A program made the translations under genes and the position numbers. 64,000 bases of DNA from Polytrichum commune (taxonomy: Eukaryota; Streptophyta; Polytrichopsida; Polytrichales; Polytrichaceae): contig OX485803.1 in the NCBI GenBank assembly GCA_950295325.1, forward strand, positions 30,249,554-30,313,553, in the 5' to 3' direction. How positions within the stretch are numbered: the first letter of the stretch is position 1; every line of letters begins with the position of its first letter. The notes beneath the pieces are model-generated. The model made no database searches, had not been told where the DNA came from, and worked only from the letters and a program-made list of their open reading frames with translations. Shown piece by piece: positions 44,766-56,696 of the stretch.

Positions 44766-45173
44766 CACCCTAAACTCCATAATATCAACCTCCATAATGC
44801 CACTCACTCTCTAATATCCTGAAACCCTAGGGAACGGGTCTTCGTAGTTCAAATCTCACTCCTTATTATCACATTTCTCTCCCTTATATCACGAATCTTG
44901 TCATTAACGCAAACCACCAAAGAAGTCAACCCACACCCTGACACATTGCGCCACGTTTCAATATGTGGAGTATCACTTTCTTCTTCTTCTTCTTTTGCCA
45001 CTTGTTAAATGTTGGTGCATGCATATGCCACATGTTTATGGTGTAGTGTTATTCCATAATGTCACATGCTACACTAATTCTATAGTATCACGCATCCATG
45101 TTAACACTACAGAACTCCGTAATATCACATGCACTTTGGTTGCCACAGGTGTGATACTACGGAGTTTAGAGTG
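44766..45173. mobile_element. TA-flanked element with repeated CTCCGTAATATCAC motif
   Basis: 408 bp flanked by TA (44764-44765, 45174-45175). Ends CACCCTAAACTCCATAATAT + CA and (reverse complement) CACTCTAAACTCCGTAGTAT + CA, 19 of 22 identical. Variants of CTCCGTAATATCAC recur inside near 44780, 44790, 44815, 44865, 45050, 45080 and 45117. Its architecture matches the pogo-like element at 12746 although the sequence is unrelated. No transposase. Confidence 0.8.
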
Positions 45174-45288
45174 TAGCTGGCTTAAGTGTCAACTAGGTGG
45201 GGCTGGTCACATCAAGAATAGGGGGCGGGTCCCGGTAAATGGTCCCCTTCAGTGGGGAGGGAAACTAGTACCATTATTTAGCAATGCA

Positions 45289-45669
45289 CTATGAAGATTG
45301 TTTCAAGTGATATCGAAACATATCACAATAGTAAAAAATATAGATTGAGCAATTCTTAAAGCTAAATTGTATCATGTCAAGGAAAGGTGAAGGGCAAGAA
45401 TATAGTGTGCTCAATACTATCATGGGCAACAAAAAGTTGGGACGAACAAACATAGCGAGACGTTTAACAACAAGGAAAGGGTGAGGAGATGAGACAAAGA
45501 CATAGCGCGGGAATGTCATAGAGGAGATATAGAAAGAACGTAGATGGAAGCGTACACTTAGAAGGTGCGAATCAATGTCCTTTTCATCATCTTCTTCATA
45601 ATCCTCAAGGTATAATATAGAAAGAAGTCGTGGGAGAGTTTTGAGTGGAATGATGAAAATGGCAAACAT
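45289..45669 (-). other. 126-codon open frame, unrecognised
   Basis: Opens MFAIFIIPLKTLPRLLSILY followed by an acidic stretch (EDYEEDDEKD) and an aromatic, Ser-rich remainder. No domain, signal or family was recognised and codon choice looks random. It is probably a chance frame in AT-rich DNA, but is the longest non-repetitive open frame here. Confidence 0.12.
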
Positions 45670-45694
45670 TCCTACCTTTTACAATAAAGTTTTA

Positions 45695-46430
45695 CCCCCC
45701 CCCCTTTCTCCGAGCCATCATACACGTGTTCACAATTTGGATTTGATAATGAAAACGTGCAAGGTGGTCATTTCCGACAACCCCTCATATAATTATTATG
45801 TCGCTTCGGAAAAAATGAAGGGATGACGGGATGAGTACTCGGGGGGTGCACTCCCTCTTATATTCCGCATACATGTGCGCTCATGACCTATTTATTGGAG
45901 GGCTATTTACCTTGCAGAAAAGATTTTAAGGTGTGATTTTTTCAAAATAAAGGTAAATGCTTGTATTTTAATACACCCTATCAGTAATTATAAATTTTTT
46001 TGGGGAATCATTTAAAAATACCCTATTTTACTTATACTGCATTTTTTTCCTTATATCTCAAGCAACTCAAATATTGGACTATACCCCATTGGATACGTTG
46101 GTTTAGTATCGTTCAAGCCAGCCAGCCTACGAAGTTATCCATCCAATCTTTTTCAACAAAAAAAATTACCTGTTTTCATTCACTAGCACAGACCCTACCC
46201 TAGACCTACTACCCCTAGTGATTGTTTTCACGCTATTTTACATGTACTGACTAGATAAAAGAGGCCATTATATGTGATGGTATTTTACATGTAAACATGT
46301 TTCATTATTTCAAAATCCCCTATACTATATGTACGTTTTTTTTTTGCAAAATTTATCTATAATGAATATATTAGACCTTCTTTTTTATCACATGTTGTTT
46401 CTACGATTTTCACCAGTGCCCCCCCCCCCC
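45695..46430. other. intergenic with two poly-C tracts
   Basis: C10 at 45695-45704 and C12 at 46419-46430. No gene or transposon end recognised between them. Confidence 0.6.
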
Positions 46431-47739
46431 GCCTGGAGGATGAGTATTCTCTTGGATGAAACTTAATTTAAAAGAATGTCTTTAATGTACCTAATAATTG
46501 TACACTGAAGTTTGCCCCGTTCCCACCTAATCTTAAATGTTCAGAGGCATTGCTTTGCATGAAGGTCACATTCATCCATTTAGGCAAATAAGCTCCGTTC
46601 ATCTCAACTCTTTAATTCGAGCGGTGGATGCTATGAAGGGGTTCCCAAGAAGTGAGGATAGAGAGCATGTTACGTAATTCCAAATCATTCGACCTCAATT
46701 ACTAATGATATTGCATCCAAAAGTGATGAATTTTCATACTTCAATCACCCCATCTCCCAAACGACTAAAAGTGGACATTAATGTTCTTTATAAGAAGACC
46801 GTATCAACTCCAAATGATATTATTATGTAGCAATTGGTAGCTAGGTGCAAGCCAAGGGCACATTCCACCGTAAATTCATATTCATTGGACCTAATTAAGT
46901 ACGTATTTTGACCCAAAATCACCTATATTGCAGCCATTCTTGACGGCTTGGCCACCTAGGAATTAAAGGCAAAGAGAGTTTCACGTGGGAGTTTTACAAC
47001 CACAAGTTGGATGTGGCTCAAAACATAATCTTGAGTCAAGGCGTTGCAAGGCAAGCATCCGAAAGAAATGACTATTCAAATGACATTTTCAATCGATGTT
47101 TTATTTTTACATTCGTACTTTATTTACTTCAAAACTAAAAGTCATGTAGTCTAAGGTGTTTGTTTTGTCTCGTTATGCTATGGGCTACCATTCTAGGGTT
47201 AAGTGTTCAACACAAGCAGGAGGGCATGTATGATGGCTTCAGTTAAAGAGGGGCGAAAAACGGTCTTCACTATGACCTCCGATCATCACTTTTACATCTT
47301 AACTCCAATTTCGACACTTGAAACGACGATTTTTTTCAATCATAACCGCTACCCGGACAAGACAAGTCACGATCCCATCTATCGGCCCAAAAGTGTAATG
47401 TCTACTATCGGCCCGCATACCTTATATTGCAAGATTTCTAATGATGAGTTGTGACCCAAGGATATCATGTGCTCCCGTAAAAAAGTCATAAAGAAACATA
47501 CGGGAGGATCCACGTGGCTCCACATAAGTTAAGTTAAGACCCGGCCGATCCGACCAAACCACATGCAACGGAAGCCATCCATGGATGTGACATTTGGAGT
47601 TAAAAGGGCATGATGCTTGGAATATCTAGGCCCCAACATAGTGTAGGGATGCACATAGTGTAGTGGGCAAAACACAAGGGAAGGGATGGGAAGGAAAGCA
47701 AATTAGGGTTGAAGGGAAAGAAGTTCATGTGGGGTCATG
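46431..47739. other. intergenic with worn LT-family relative
   Basis: At about 47260-47440, ACTTTTACATCTTAACTCCA, GACACTTGAAACGACGATTT and CCCATCTATCGGCCCAAAAG match the sequence around the SINE (about 39645-39700 and 39990-40010). Otherwise nothing is supported. Confidence 0.4.
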
Positions 47740-47960
47740 TGGAGGCCACATGAATCTTGGGGGAGCTTGGTTTGAAAGCCAATCGTCCCCCCTTTTTTTT
47801 TTATTGTAGGTAAAAACTATCTATTTTCAACTCCGATTCCAAGACGGTGATTTTGTGAGGCTTACAACTCTCGGGGTCGAAATTAACTGTGGTATTAACC
47901 AAATAAAGAGGGACCAACTTTAAAACCAAGCCCCACAAGATTAGGCACATGTTAAGGGGG
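47740..47960. mobile_element. foldback element, TTTTCAATTCCGAT family, copy 2
   Basis: GGAGCTTGGTTTGAAAGCCA pairs with AACTTTAAAACCAAGCCCCA; CTATTTTCAACTCCGATTCC lies at the loop side, and AATAAAGAGGGACCAACTTT matches 9313-9335. Here the element is not flanked by AACCGGTT repeats, showing that it is independent of them. Confidence 0.6.
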
Positions 47961-48324
47961 AAATCGTTTTCGCGTTGGCCCACCGGCGGTTTTCAAAGGT
48001 GGGGGGAGTCGATTGAACAACAAGTTGGTTTCCGGGGACGTAGGGTCATAGGGCATCTTGCTCCCCCGAACTGGGCCTTTATGCTTCTTGTCTGGACACT
48101 AGACAAAAAAGCTATTTGACCGAGCCTCGGGGGAGGTGACTCGACTGCCAAATAAAGGCTGGAGCGGCAACAAACCCTTGAATGGGCCGCGAGGATATTG
48201 TATTCATAAAACAAAAAGGCCGATTGAATTGAGGGAACTAGCTAGCTACCTGATGAGCCTGGTCAAGGGGACTAGGGTAGGAGTATTCTATCCTCCCCCC
48301 GCCCCCTCCATGCACCATGAGTTC

Positions 48325-48560
48325 CTACACCGGTTATTATTATCATCCCAAGTAGCAACTTTTCATGCTTACCTCTTACTCGTGAGTTCCCAATGTTTAC
48401 TCACGGCAGTTCGCTAGGTTGTCTGGACATTTATAGAACACAAATGACTTTTGCTTGGTGAATGTTACATTCTTATTAAGCACACTAAACATGATATCCA
48501 GTGTCACCAATTCTAATCGTCTTCCTCAATACTAATTGTAAACCGCGGTGTAGTGTCACC
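48325..48560. mobile_element. worn foldback, ACACCATTTATGATAT family, copy 3
   Basis: CTACACCGGTTATTATTATC on the left and TTTATAGAACACAAATGACT, ATATCCAGTGTCACCAATTC and CGCGGTGTAGTGTCACC on the right resemble the copy at 28255-28463. Confidence 0.45.
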
Positions 48561-48651
48561 GACAGTAACTATGAACCCAACGATATTTGTCCTTCCTTGT
48601 AAGTTTTTTGGGGGGACTATAGATTTAAAGTGTTGCAATTGCCATCACTTA

Positions 48652-49258
48652 CCAAGCGATTTTCCATCCAAATTTCAATCATCCATCGCACTGTTTCATT
48701 ACAAGTTGCTGACAAGAGAATGTAGGGTTTCGGCCAACGGATGAACTCACCCATTATCCATGACAACATTGGTTCACTTATTCATAACAAGTGTCATCCA
48801 AATAGTTACCACGGTGACATGAAATACCATACGACACACTCTATGTATAGAGAGTCTAGTTAAAGTGTTGTGTAGCTCTGAACAGTAACACGCACTGATT
48901 GGGATTAATCAGTGTACTACTAAACTACTAAACCATTAATCAACAATTTTCCATCTAAATTTCAATCATCCATGACAATGTTTCACCACAAGTTGCTGAC
49001 AAGAGAAAGTAGGGTTTCGGCCAACAAATGAACTCACCCATCATCCATGACAACATTGGTTCACTTATTCATAACAAGTATCATCCAAAAAGTTACCACG
49101 ATGACATAAAATACCATATGACACACACTAACTATATATAGTTATAGTTATAGTTATATATATCATTCGTATATATAGAGAGTGTATAGTTAAAGCGCTG
49201 TGTAGCTCCAAACAGTAACACACACTGATTGGGATTAATCAGTGTACTACTAAACTAC
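48652..49258. repeat. tandem duplication, 287-bp offset
   Basis: Unit 1 (48652-48928) and unit 2 (48939-49258) share TTTCAATCATCCAT, GCTGACAAGAGAA, GTAGGGTTTCGGCCAAC, TTATTCATAACAAGT and CTGATTGGGATTAATCAGTG. Unit 2 carries an extra AT-rich palindromic insert (TATAGTTATAGTTATAGTTA). Differences are many, so this duplication is older than the 343-bp one. Confidence 0.85.
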
Positions 49259-49275
49259 GGCTTTGTACTTGTACT

Positions 49276-49292
49276 CCCCCCCCCCCCCCCCC
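49276..49292. repeat. poly-C tract (17 C)
   Basis: Seventeen uninterrupted C between the duplication and the GC-rich island. Confidence 0.9.
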
Positions 49293-49329
49293 TGCCCTCT
49301 TTCAACACATAAGATATAAATATAAATAT

Positions 49330-49942
49330 ACACTAGGAGCCGGCCACCATCACTCCACCAGCACCGGCACCACCAGCACCCTCCTCACCAAATGAAACGA
49401 CTCGTTTGCCTTCCATCGTCGTAAGTGAGATGTTCAAGGCACTTGAATCAAGGTGCCCCGGATAAACTCCAGCAGTGATGAGTGGCAACCAGAAGGGAAG
49501 GGAAGGAAAGGAAAGGAACACAGGGAAAAGGGTGAAAAGGGGAAAGGCCCAGTGAGCCCCGGCCCCCAAGGCGCTGGGGCTGCGGCTGCTGGGCTGGGGT
49601 TGGGGGTGAGGGTGAGGGTGGTGGTTTCCTTTTGCGTGTGGTTGTTTTTTGGTGTTTTGGTGCAGGGTCTTCGGAATGAGAGCCCGGGTTTTGAGTGACG
49701 AGTATGTGGGTGACAAGGGGGGAGGGAGGGAGAGAGGGGGTCTGGAGCTCATCATGTAGTCGGGGGTGAGCGAGTGAGTGAGCGTGTTCTTTTTCGCTTC
49801 GATTCGCCCGAGGTGAGGCGTGTTCCGCTGTTGTCCAAGATCGAGTGGAGTGGGGTGGAGTGAAGTGAAGTGGAGTTGGGTGTTGGGTGTTGGGTGTTGG
49901 GGCGGATGTTGTGGCAAAGGGAACGGTGGCCAAGTTTGTTGG
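49330..49942. other. GC-rich unique island
   Basis: Raised GC with GGAAAGG, GGTGAGG and GTGGAGTGAAGTGA simple runs. Long overlapping minus frames (211 and 187 codons) are Pro/Thr/His/Ser-rich and mirror the low complexity, so no gene is called. Ends at a solo GAGAGGGAAT arm (49943-50000). Confidence 0.45.
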
Positions 49943-50015
49943 GAGGGAGAGAGAGGGAATTCTCGCATACAAGTGTGTACCCTCTCGTTTGTCCAACGTG
50001 AAAGGCCTCAAGTAA

Positions 50016-50582
50016 AGGGGGGTATTTACATTATGGACTGTGAAGTCGTTCCAAGGTCTTGTAATATTTGTGGTTGGTTGTTCAACTGGTCATGGGACCA
50101 CTTCGGTTTACACCAAGGGAAAGAATGTTGGAGTGACCTTGGAGTTTGAGGTTCCCAAAAGACATTATTTGAAGGCTTACATTATCCACTAACATGGTCT
50201 AACGGGTTTTTGCGATGGGAGAGGCAAAAGAGGTGTTCTAGTAGAAAAAAGGCAATAGCTCATGGCAGAGAAATGTTGGTATGGTAGCTTTTTTAAGAAG
50301 TTGTTTTTGGGGGAGAGAAGACGAAGACAAGAGAAGACAAGAGAATTGAATTTTTTTTCTTCCAAAACTGCCTTTTTGGGGCATATATAAAAAAAATCAG
50401 CACATTCATTTTTAGGTGCATGGTCATTCCTCTTGATCTACATTTGGTTTACACGTAGTGAGGGGCCTAAGGCTTTGTAAGTTGGTTCTTCTAAGAAATC
50501 GGACCATGAAAGTTGGACCATGAAGTTGAATCGTGGAAAAAAGCCATCTTCCATGGTCCGACTTCATGGTGTAAACTGGCCC
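50016..50582 (+). mobile_element. Tourist-like MITE, ACACCATGGACCATGAAG family, copy 2
   Basis: 567 bp flanked by TAA (50013-50015, 50583-50585). Left AGGGGGGTATTTACATTATG, right reverse complements to GGGCCAGTTTACACCATGAA. Inserted just inside the solo foldback arm at 49943-50000. Same family as 30740-31310 in the opposite orientation. Confidence 0.8.
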
Positions 50583-50709
50583 TAAGTATGCAGTATGGAG
50601 GTTTAAGGGTCACGTGACATCATTGATATACTAAAGGTTTGGTCTGACCCTTTGCATAACATAAGGGGTTCAGTGTGACCTCATTGATACATCTTAGGGC
50701 TAGTTTATA

Positions 50710-51151
50710 CTACATTGATTATCCCATTTCGTGCGTGTGGTACTAATTCATGAAACACCTACTATTTTACCAAATCTCCACATTAGTGAGCGTTGAATTT
50801 TTTTTGAGTGATACTAAATTCATAAACACATGCTCATTTATCATATAATTTGAGATAAGTAGTGTGTGCTCTAAAGTGTTTGTAGAGTGCAATTTTTTTT
50901 TGGATGAGCTTGAAGAGGCTCCTTCTTCTTCTTTTAGGTTGGTGCCACTCACCCTTGAGGCATCTCCTAACACTAACAAACCGAGGAGAGCTTGCATTGA
51001 GATTTTTTGGCACTTTGACACTTTTGGCTCCCGAAACCCTATAGTATTCTTGTGGCACTAATTTTAGAGCGTAAAGAAATTTAGTATCACCTTCGCTAAT
51101 TTCCCACATGCACTATTAGCGCACTCTCACTAAATGGGATAGTCAGTCTAG
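50710..51151. mobile_element. foldback element, TGATTATCCCATT family, copy 2
   Basis: Left CTACATTGATTATCCCATTT, right reverse complements to CTAGACTGACTATCCCATTT. The inner right part has AATTTCCCACATGCACTATT, matching 37435. The ORFs inside overlap on both strands and are not recognised. Confidence 0.6.
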
Positions 51152-51591
51152 CGACCAATGACCATTACCAACACTTTTAAAAATCTCCCATTGGCTGAAA
51201 AAATGAGTGGCAGTTTTACTTCGTTTTACACAAGGTTGCCTAAAAAGAAAGTGATTATGGGTGAGCATGTTAAAAATGGATGAGAAAGCTACATGAAATC
51301 CCACATGTCCAAAAATGGTCGATGTTTGGTGGTCATCTCAATTTCCCAATAATTTTCCAATTACCCAAATAGGTTGTCTCAACAGAATCAAGGACAACCA
51401 TTTCCCAAATCACATCGTAGGAAATTTTAAAGAAAATCATTTTAAAATACAAAAAGTTCAATAAAATCTATATTTAATCATTCAGTCAATTGCAAATTCA
51501 TATTTTCTATTTTAATGAAAATAATTACATCCCGATCTAAGTCTACTTTAGACTATGATGCACTACCACAACTTTTGAGACGTGACGTGGG

Positions 51592-52000
51592 CACGGGGAG
51601 GTCACTTCATTGTCAAGTTGACACCACGTGAGGACAAAGTTTGCTACCCCTATATTACATGCCATATATAATTTTAAAATTTATGATATTTTTTCTACAT
51701 ATACATAACCATTGATAGTATCTTTTGAATATTTTTTTGAAATTTTTAGTCATCTTTATTTTTTTAGTAATTGTTTTAGTTCAATTTTGTGTCATTCTAG
51801 TTAGAAATGGTATGTTTTATGAAAAAAACAAATCATTAAATTTAGTTACCACTTTTAATTATGTCATAGGTACTATGTATATCTACTCATGATAAAATTT
51901 TGATAAAATTTTGACCCATTTTGGTGGTGCAACTTACCAAAAGAAGATTTTTTTTGGTCGCACGTGGTGTTCAACTTGACAATGGAGTGATCCCCCCGTG
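51592..52000. mobile_element. hAT-like MITE, CACGGGG family, copy 2, perfect TSD
   Basis: 409 bp, opposite orientation to 23704-24114. Left CACGGGGAGGTCACTTCATT + GTCAAGTTGACACCACGTG; right its complement ending TCCCCCCGTG. Flanked by a perfect 8-bp GACGTGGG (51584-51591, 52001-52008). Confidence 0.92.
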
Positions 52001-52456
52001 GACGTGGGTTTCTCTTGGCCATGGTCTTTGGACCGTTGAAGATGACCACAATAAACCACAAATCATTTTATCTCACAATCACTTGTCACGTGTGTAAAAC
52101 GGCTTTGAGAAGAAAACAACATGTAGATTTGTTTTTAGGAAAGAATTATATGAAAGTATGGGTAATTATCATACAAGAACAAGACTGAAGATTATCATGA
52201 ATGAATGACACTTCACCTTTGTATGTAGATATCGAGCTCATTTGTAAGCTTGACTGTCACACGCATTCTTGTGAAGGTGAAAATGGGTCCAATGCTGCCG
52301 GTGACACATAAGCTCCAAAAACAAAGATTTGTATGTACATATGTACCATTGGAGATGTAGCCTGAATCGTGACTTTCTAATTTTTATGATCTACACTGAC
52401 AACTTGACAACATGATAAGTCGTAGGGTACGTTGAAACTACGGTAAGCAAGCCTTC

Positions 52457-53275
52457 AACGGACACTTTTCTCTCTCTCTCCGCGCCCCCTTCTTGTTAGG
52501 ACGTGAAACATGCAATTAGTGCGAGATGATTAGCACATCCAATTTGTGTCCGAAGCCGCTTTCCTCATAATTTTTGGAGCTCGTATGAATATCATATTCA
52601 TTGTTGAAGCGAAGATTCTTTGAGGTACCGGGTGATCATATGGGTCACTCCAATAATGTTGAGTATTACGTCAAGAATGGCTGACAAATTTTGGACACGT
52701 AGGCCAACATCCTTTTGATACATGTCTTTTGGTGTTTGTTGTTAGATTCTCACACAACCATCGCCACTCAAATATAGGTGTACGTTTATGATTAGACACC
52801 AAACTAGGCACATCCACCTTAAAGAGCAAGTCTCGAGGTCACTAAGCCATTCCATTGGGCCTGGGCATTTGGTGAGGCGAGCGGCATTGTTAAGGGACAT
52901 ATTGCGGAGCCAATCTTCATAACCCACTCTATCTATGGTAGACGTGCTCAATTCGATTACTTATCTAGACACCTACATTTGAGTGGTATGTGTTTATGTG
53001 TGGCTCCAAGAGCCGATACCAAAGAGACATATCTTTAAAAGAGATTGGACCACGTGTTTGAAGTATGATAACCCATCTAGACTCAATAGTCAACATAATT
53101 GGAAAGGGGGGGGAGAGAGACCATATGACCATTTAATGAGAATCTTCACTTTTATAGTGCATAAGTTATTCATATGAGCTTTGAAAATTACGAGGATAGT
53201 GGATATGGCCTTGATTAAATTTTTCTAACCATCTCATACCAATCATGTGTTTTATATCATAGAAGAAGTGAGCTA
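52457..53275. mobile_element. long-TIR element, family LT, copy 3
   Basis: Left arm begins AACGGACACTTTTCTCTCTC and continues GTGAAACATGCAATTAGTGC, GATGATTAGCACATCCAATT and GGAGCTCGTATGAATATCAT to CACTCAAATATAGGTGTACG. The right arm runs from CACCTACATTTGAGTGGTAT to CAATCATGTGTTTTATATCA, where the terminal bases are lost. A small unique interior of about 150 bp remains. Confidence 0.65.
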
Positions 53276-54139
53276 GTCAGAAAAAAAATTAACCATTTTA
53301 AGAAACATCTACCTTAGCCACAGGGAGCGGCCGATGGAGACAACACTATGGCGTGACCTTGTCTTCTTCACAAGTTGCTTAGAATATTGTTTTCAACATC
53401 GAGTAGGGAGTGTTATATTACATTTTCGAGGGGGTCCACTAAAAACACGTCCCACTTAGATTTGTGGTCAGTTCATTTCGAGTGGGTCCTTTTAAACTAA
53501 TTTTGGGTCTTTAATATCAATTTTGGGGTCAGGTTGTTTACAAAAATAAGACTACATAACTAGTATTTAGGTAATTCCGGACTTTTGGCAAATAAAGGAC
53601 TAAACTACAATTGTGCGCCCACTTTAATCCCTACTATGGTGCCAAATGTCTGCGCATATCGTGTCCAAGATCTTATTATATATAATTACCTACACAATGG
53701 CCGAGACATGGAATGTGGATGGTGAGAAATTGCTTCCCCGGGTCTAGTGGACTAAAATTAAGTCCATGGACGCTACTTCCAATGTTATGGGGGTGTTGGT
53801 GAGATCGATTGTGCCATTTTAGTGGAGTCGTTTTGAGATGAAATATACCAGGGGTTTGCCCCACATTGGCCTTTATTTAGGGCTTGGATTTTTTTGGGGG
53901 GGGATTAATTGTTTACTTAAAAATTAATATAGGAGGATGAAATTATCAAACAATGAGAAGCACTACAAGGAGGAAACATAATTTGCCAATATCAGTTGAC
54001 CGATAGTTGCACCATGCTATAATCTTTTCACTTTATCATGAGTTTTCTTTCATCAAGTAAAGATGTTTATATTTTGTACAATGTCTAAACAACGTAATTG
54101 ACTTTTGTTGGTAAAAAATGACATCAACACCAAAAGTTA
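53276..54139. other. intergenic; core-motif fragment
   Basis: GATTTGTGGTCAGTTCATTT and AACTAATTTTGGGTC near 53460-53510 match the shared foldback core, but no arms were recognised. G8 near 53896. No gene. Confidence 0.45.
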
Positions 54140-54478
54140 CAGCATTGCATGTAATGCGCATTTTTTACAAGTTTTTGACATTCAACACGCAAAAACTTGC
54201 ACCCAAAAAAAAATGCATGTCAATCGACACACACAAACAATTTAGATTTGACATGTAGCGTGACTTGCGAAGGGAAACAAACCACGAGTCAATCGGCATG
54301 TTAGAAATTGAAACAACACTTACTACTAGGCATACGACATGGAGGTGACAATTTAGAAGAAAATGTAGATGTCAATAGACGATCGTTTTTTCAATAAATA
54401 AAAACTGTCATGTGACACTTTCGATTCGAAGATGGGCGTCGAACGAAATTTGTCAAACTTACAGACACACACACTCTG
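54140..54478. mobile_element. hAT-like MITE, CAGTGTGCAT family, worn copy 3
   Basis: TACAAGTTTTTGACATTCAA, ACGCAAAAACTTGCACCCAA, GAAGAAAATGTAGATGTCAA and CGAAATTTGTCAAACTTACA match copy 1 in the same orientation. The termini and TSD are eroded. Confidence 0.65.
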
Positions 54479-54589
54479 ATTGCACGATTCCAAATAGTAA
54501 GGTGACACTGAATACCCAAAACGGTGTCCCAGCTGGTAAAAGAAAAGTTGGATGGTCCCGTGCTTAAGTGCCAATCATATATACACTCC

Positions 54590-55280
54590 GCCCACAGTTT
54601 CTCTGTCTGGATCATTCCTTTGGCTATTTGACTCAGTTTTTCTCTTTTGTCACTGCCTTGGTCCCCTGAAATCGAAATGGGACACTAGCTAGCTAGCTAA
54701 CTATATAGCCAGCAGGCACAGGCTTCGGGGTTAAGTTAATAGTCCGCCCAAACAGCCTATCGCTAGATTCACCTTTGCATGTGAAAGCGTGCACAAGATT
54801 TGTGACGGTAAGTAATAAATAAGCAAGCTGGGTATGGTGAGGTGGGTAAGGGAAGGTGAAGGGAGGGGAGGGAAGGGAAGGGAAGGGAAGGTAATGAGGT
54901 GAAGGTTTTAAAGGTGGGGGATCCTTGGTATATATGCATTTGGAAGTGGCTGTGGGCCAAAGATTGGCAGGCAGCCAGGCTCACACAAGTGTGGAGGCGA
55001 TGCATATAATGGAATTAGATATTGGCGACGAAGCTCGCATGTGTTGTCGTGCCTGTTGTCCACCTCAATGATCAAGCCCCCCTTTGACTTGATAAACTTG
55101 AGGTTGCAGCCAGCAGCCTTTCGAGGAGATCATCTCCATATCTTGTGAACCAGTGCACACTGATGGACCGCCAGGCTTTGCTTTGGGAGCCCCAAAAACC
55201 CCCACCCACCCACTCCCGGCTTTCTTTGCATTTCCCCAGTCCTCGCCTCCCTCATCTGTATGTATCCATCTATGCATGCG
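54590..55280. other. GC-richer unique island
   Basis: Contains GCTAGCTAGCTAAC, a (GGGAA) run near 54853-54893, CCACCCACCCACTC and a TG run near 55281. Open frames are low-complexity. No gene recognised; may be gene-proximal. Confidence 0.4.
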
Positions 55281-55599
55281 TGTGTGTGTGTATGTATAAG
55301 TTTACGTTTAAATGTATGTGGTCTCATGTGGTCTTTCATGTGTCTACAAGTGAACATGAATCTTTCAGTGGTATAAGGTGTGTGGGTGTTATTTGGTTTG
55401 ACATTCATGTTCTCCAATTTTGATCGATTAGATTTACACCACCGAACTTGTGTTGCATTAGGAATTCTACGATGAAAACTCGACAAAAATCGGATTGAAT
55501 GTCGGACTTACCCTGATTTAGTTATGTTATCGGGAAGTGCGTGTTTGTTGGTTCCTTAACTGAATACATAGACCTTTCCGATTGTGTTCACTGTTGAGT

Positions 55600-55980
55600 G
55601 TAATGTAGTTGATGACATTTGAAGACATAGTCCAATCTCTTTTAAGCATGTGTCTTTATGGTGTTTGTTCTTTGATCCTCACCGAACCACACACCACTCA
55701 AATATAGGTGTCCAATTGAGAAAAGTGACCGAATAACACATGCATACCCTAAGGGAAAGATTGTAAATAAGAATGGACTATGTGCTCAAGATATGACAAC
55801 ATTCTAGATTCAATTGGTAACAATCGGAATGGCATGTGTGATCACTTAATACAAAAGATAATCTTCACTTTGACAACTTGTAACTTTATAGTCTCATGGT
55901 ACATGCTTGGTTTGGGTATCCCGCTGGAGAGCCTTGGAACTCAGGACATGGTCATAGCTCTCGTCGTTTCGTGACGTTCA
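55600..55980. mobile_element. long-TIR element, family LT, short copy 4
   Basis: Left arm GACATAGTCCAATCTCTTTT with CACTCAAATATAGGTGTCCA; right arm AATGGACTATGTGCTCAAGA with CATTCTAGATTCAATTG. The interior is only about 50 bp. Confidence 0.55.
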
Positions 55981-56696
55981 GCCAATTGCCACGTCGTTCA
56001 TATCTAGCTTCATGACTCACCCGGCTTGAGGGGGAAATTTTCAAGAAGAAAACCCCTTCTTTCCAACTTCCTGCCTTTTCTCATGTGGTATGGGTCATGG
56101 TGTCCCACCTTTTTTTTCTCCCCCTATTAAGTGGTCACCTTTCCTAATTTTCAAAAATAAATTTATAAACTTAGATGTTCATTTACATTGCCAAACAATG
56201 TCACAGAAAAAACAATTCAGCAATGCTTGTCCGGATGAGTCCTTTTCAATATTCCCAAAAATAAGACATTTTCCGGATTTTTTGAGAAACCTTGTGTTGG
56301 GACAGAAATTTGGACTTTATTTCATAACAAGGAACATTTTTCAAGACCCTCTAGAGGCACTCTCTTTTGAGACCTAAATAATTGGGGTGTGGGTTGCATG
56401 AGGTTTGGGTGGAGGAATGTCAAAAGGAAGGGGTCCTTTGAAAATGGGTGGAAATAGTCCGGTTGGAGACCCAAACCATGCTTGCCCCCCCCCCCCCTCA
56501 GTTCTCATTCAAAGAAACTTGAAACAAAGTTTAAAGTTCAGATCATACCTAAAGCATGTTGCCCAATTGTGGGCACTTTCAAGTCCACATACGTGGTTGC
56601 TGCGTACTCCCTCATCTTGTTAACAATTGTGAATTACGTCATTTCATGCTTCATCATCAGAGTTGAGATGTAAAATTTCTAAGAGGGTGTAACTAT
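55981..56696. other. intergenic, no gene; C13 tract
   Basis: C13 at 56485-56497. The 95-codon frame at 56090-56377 is unrecognised. Confidence 0.4.

Noticed and set aside
45289-45669. 126-codon minus ORF as a host gene
   Set aside because: No motif, no start context or splice structure; plausible chance frame in AT-rich DNA.
49333-50011. Overlapping 211- and 187-codon minus-strand ORFs
   Set aside because: Both follow low-complexity GGA/GGT-type DNA and give Pro/Ser/His/Thr-rich text in two frames at once; no domain or splice context.
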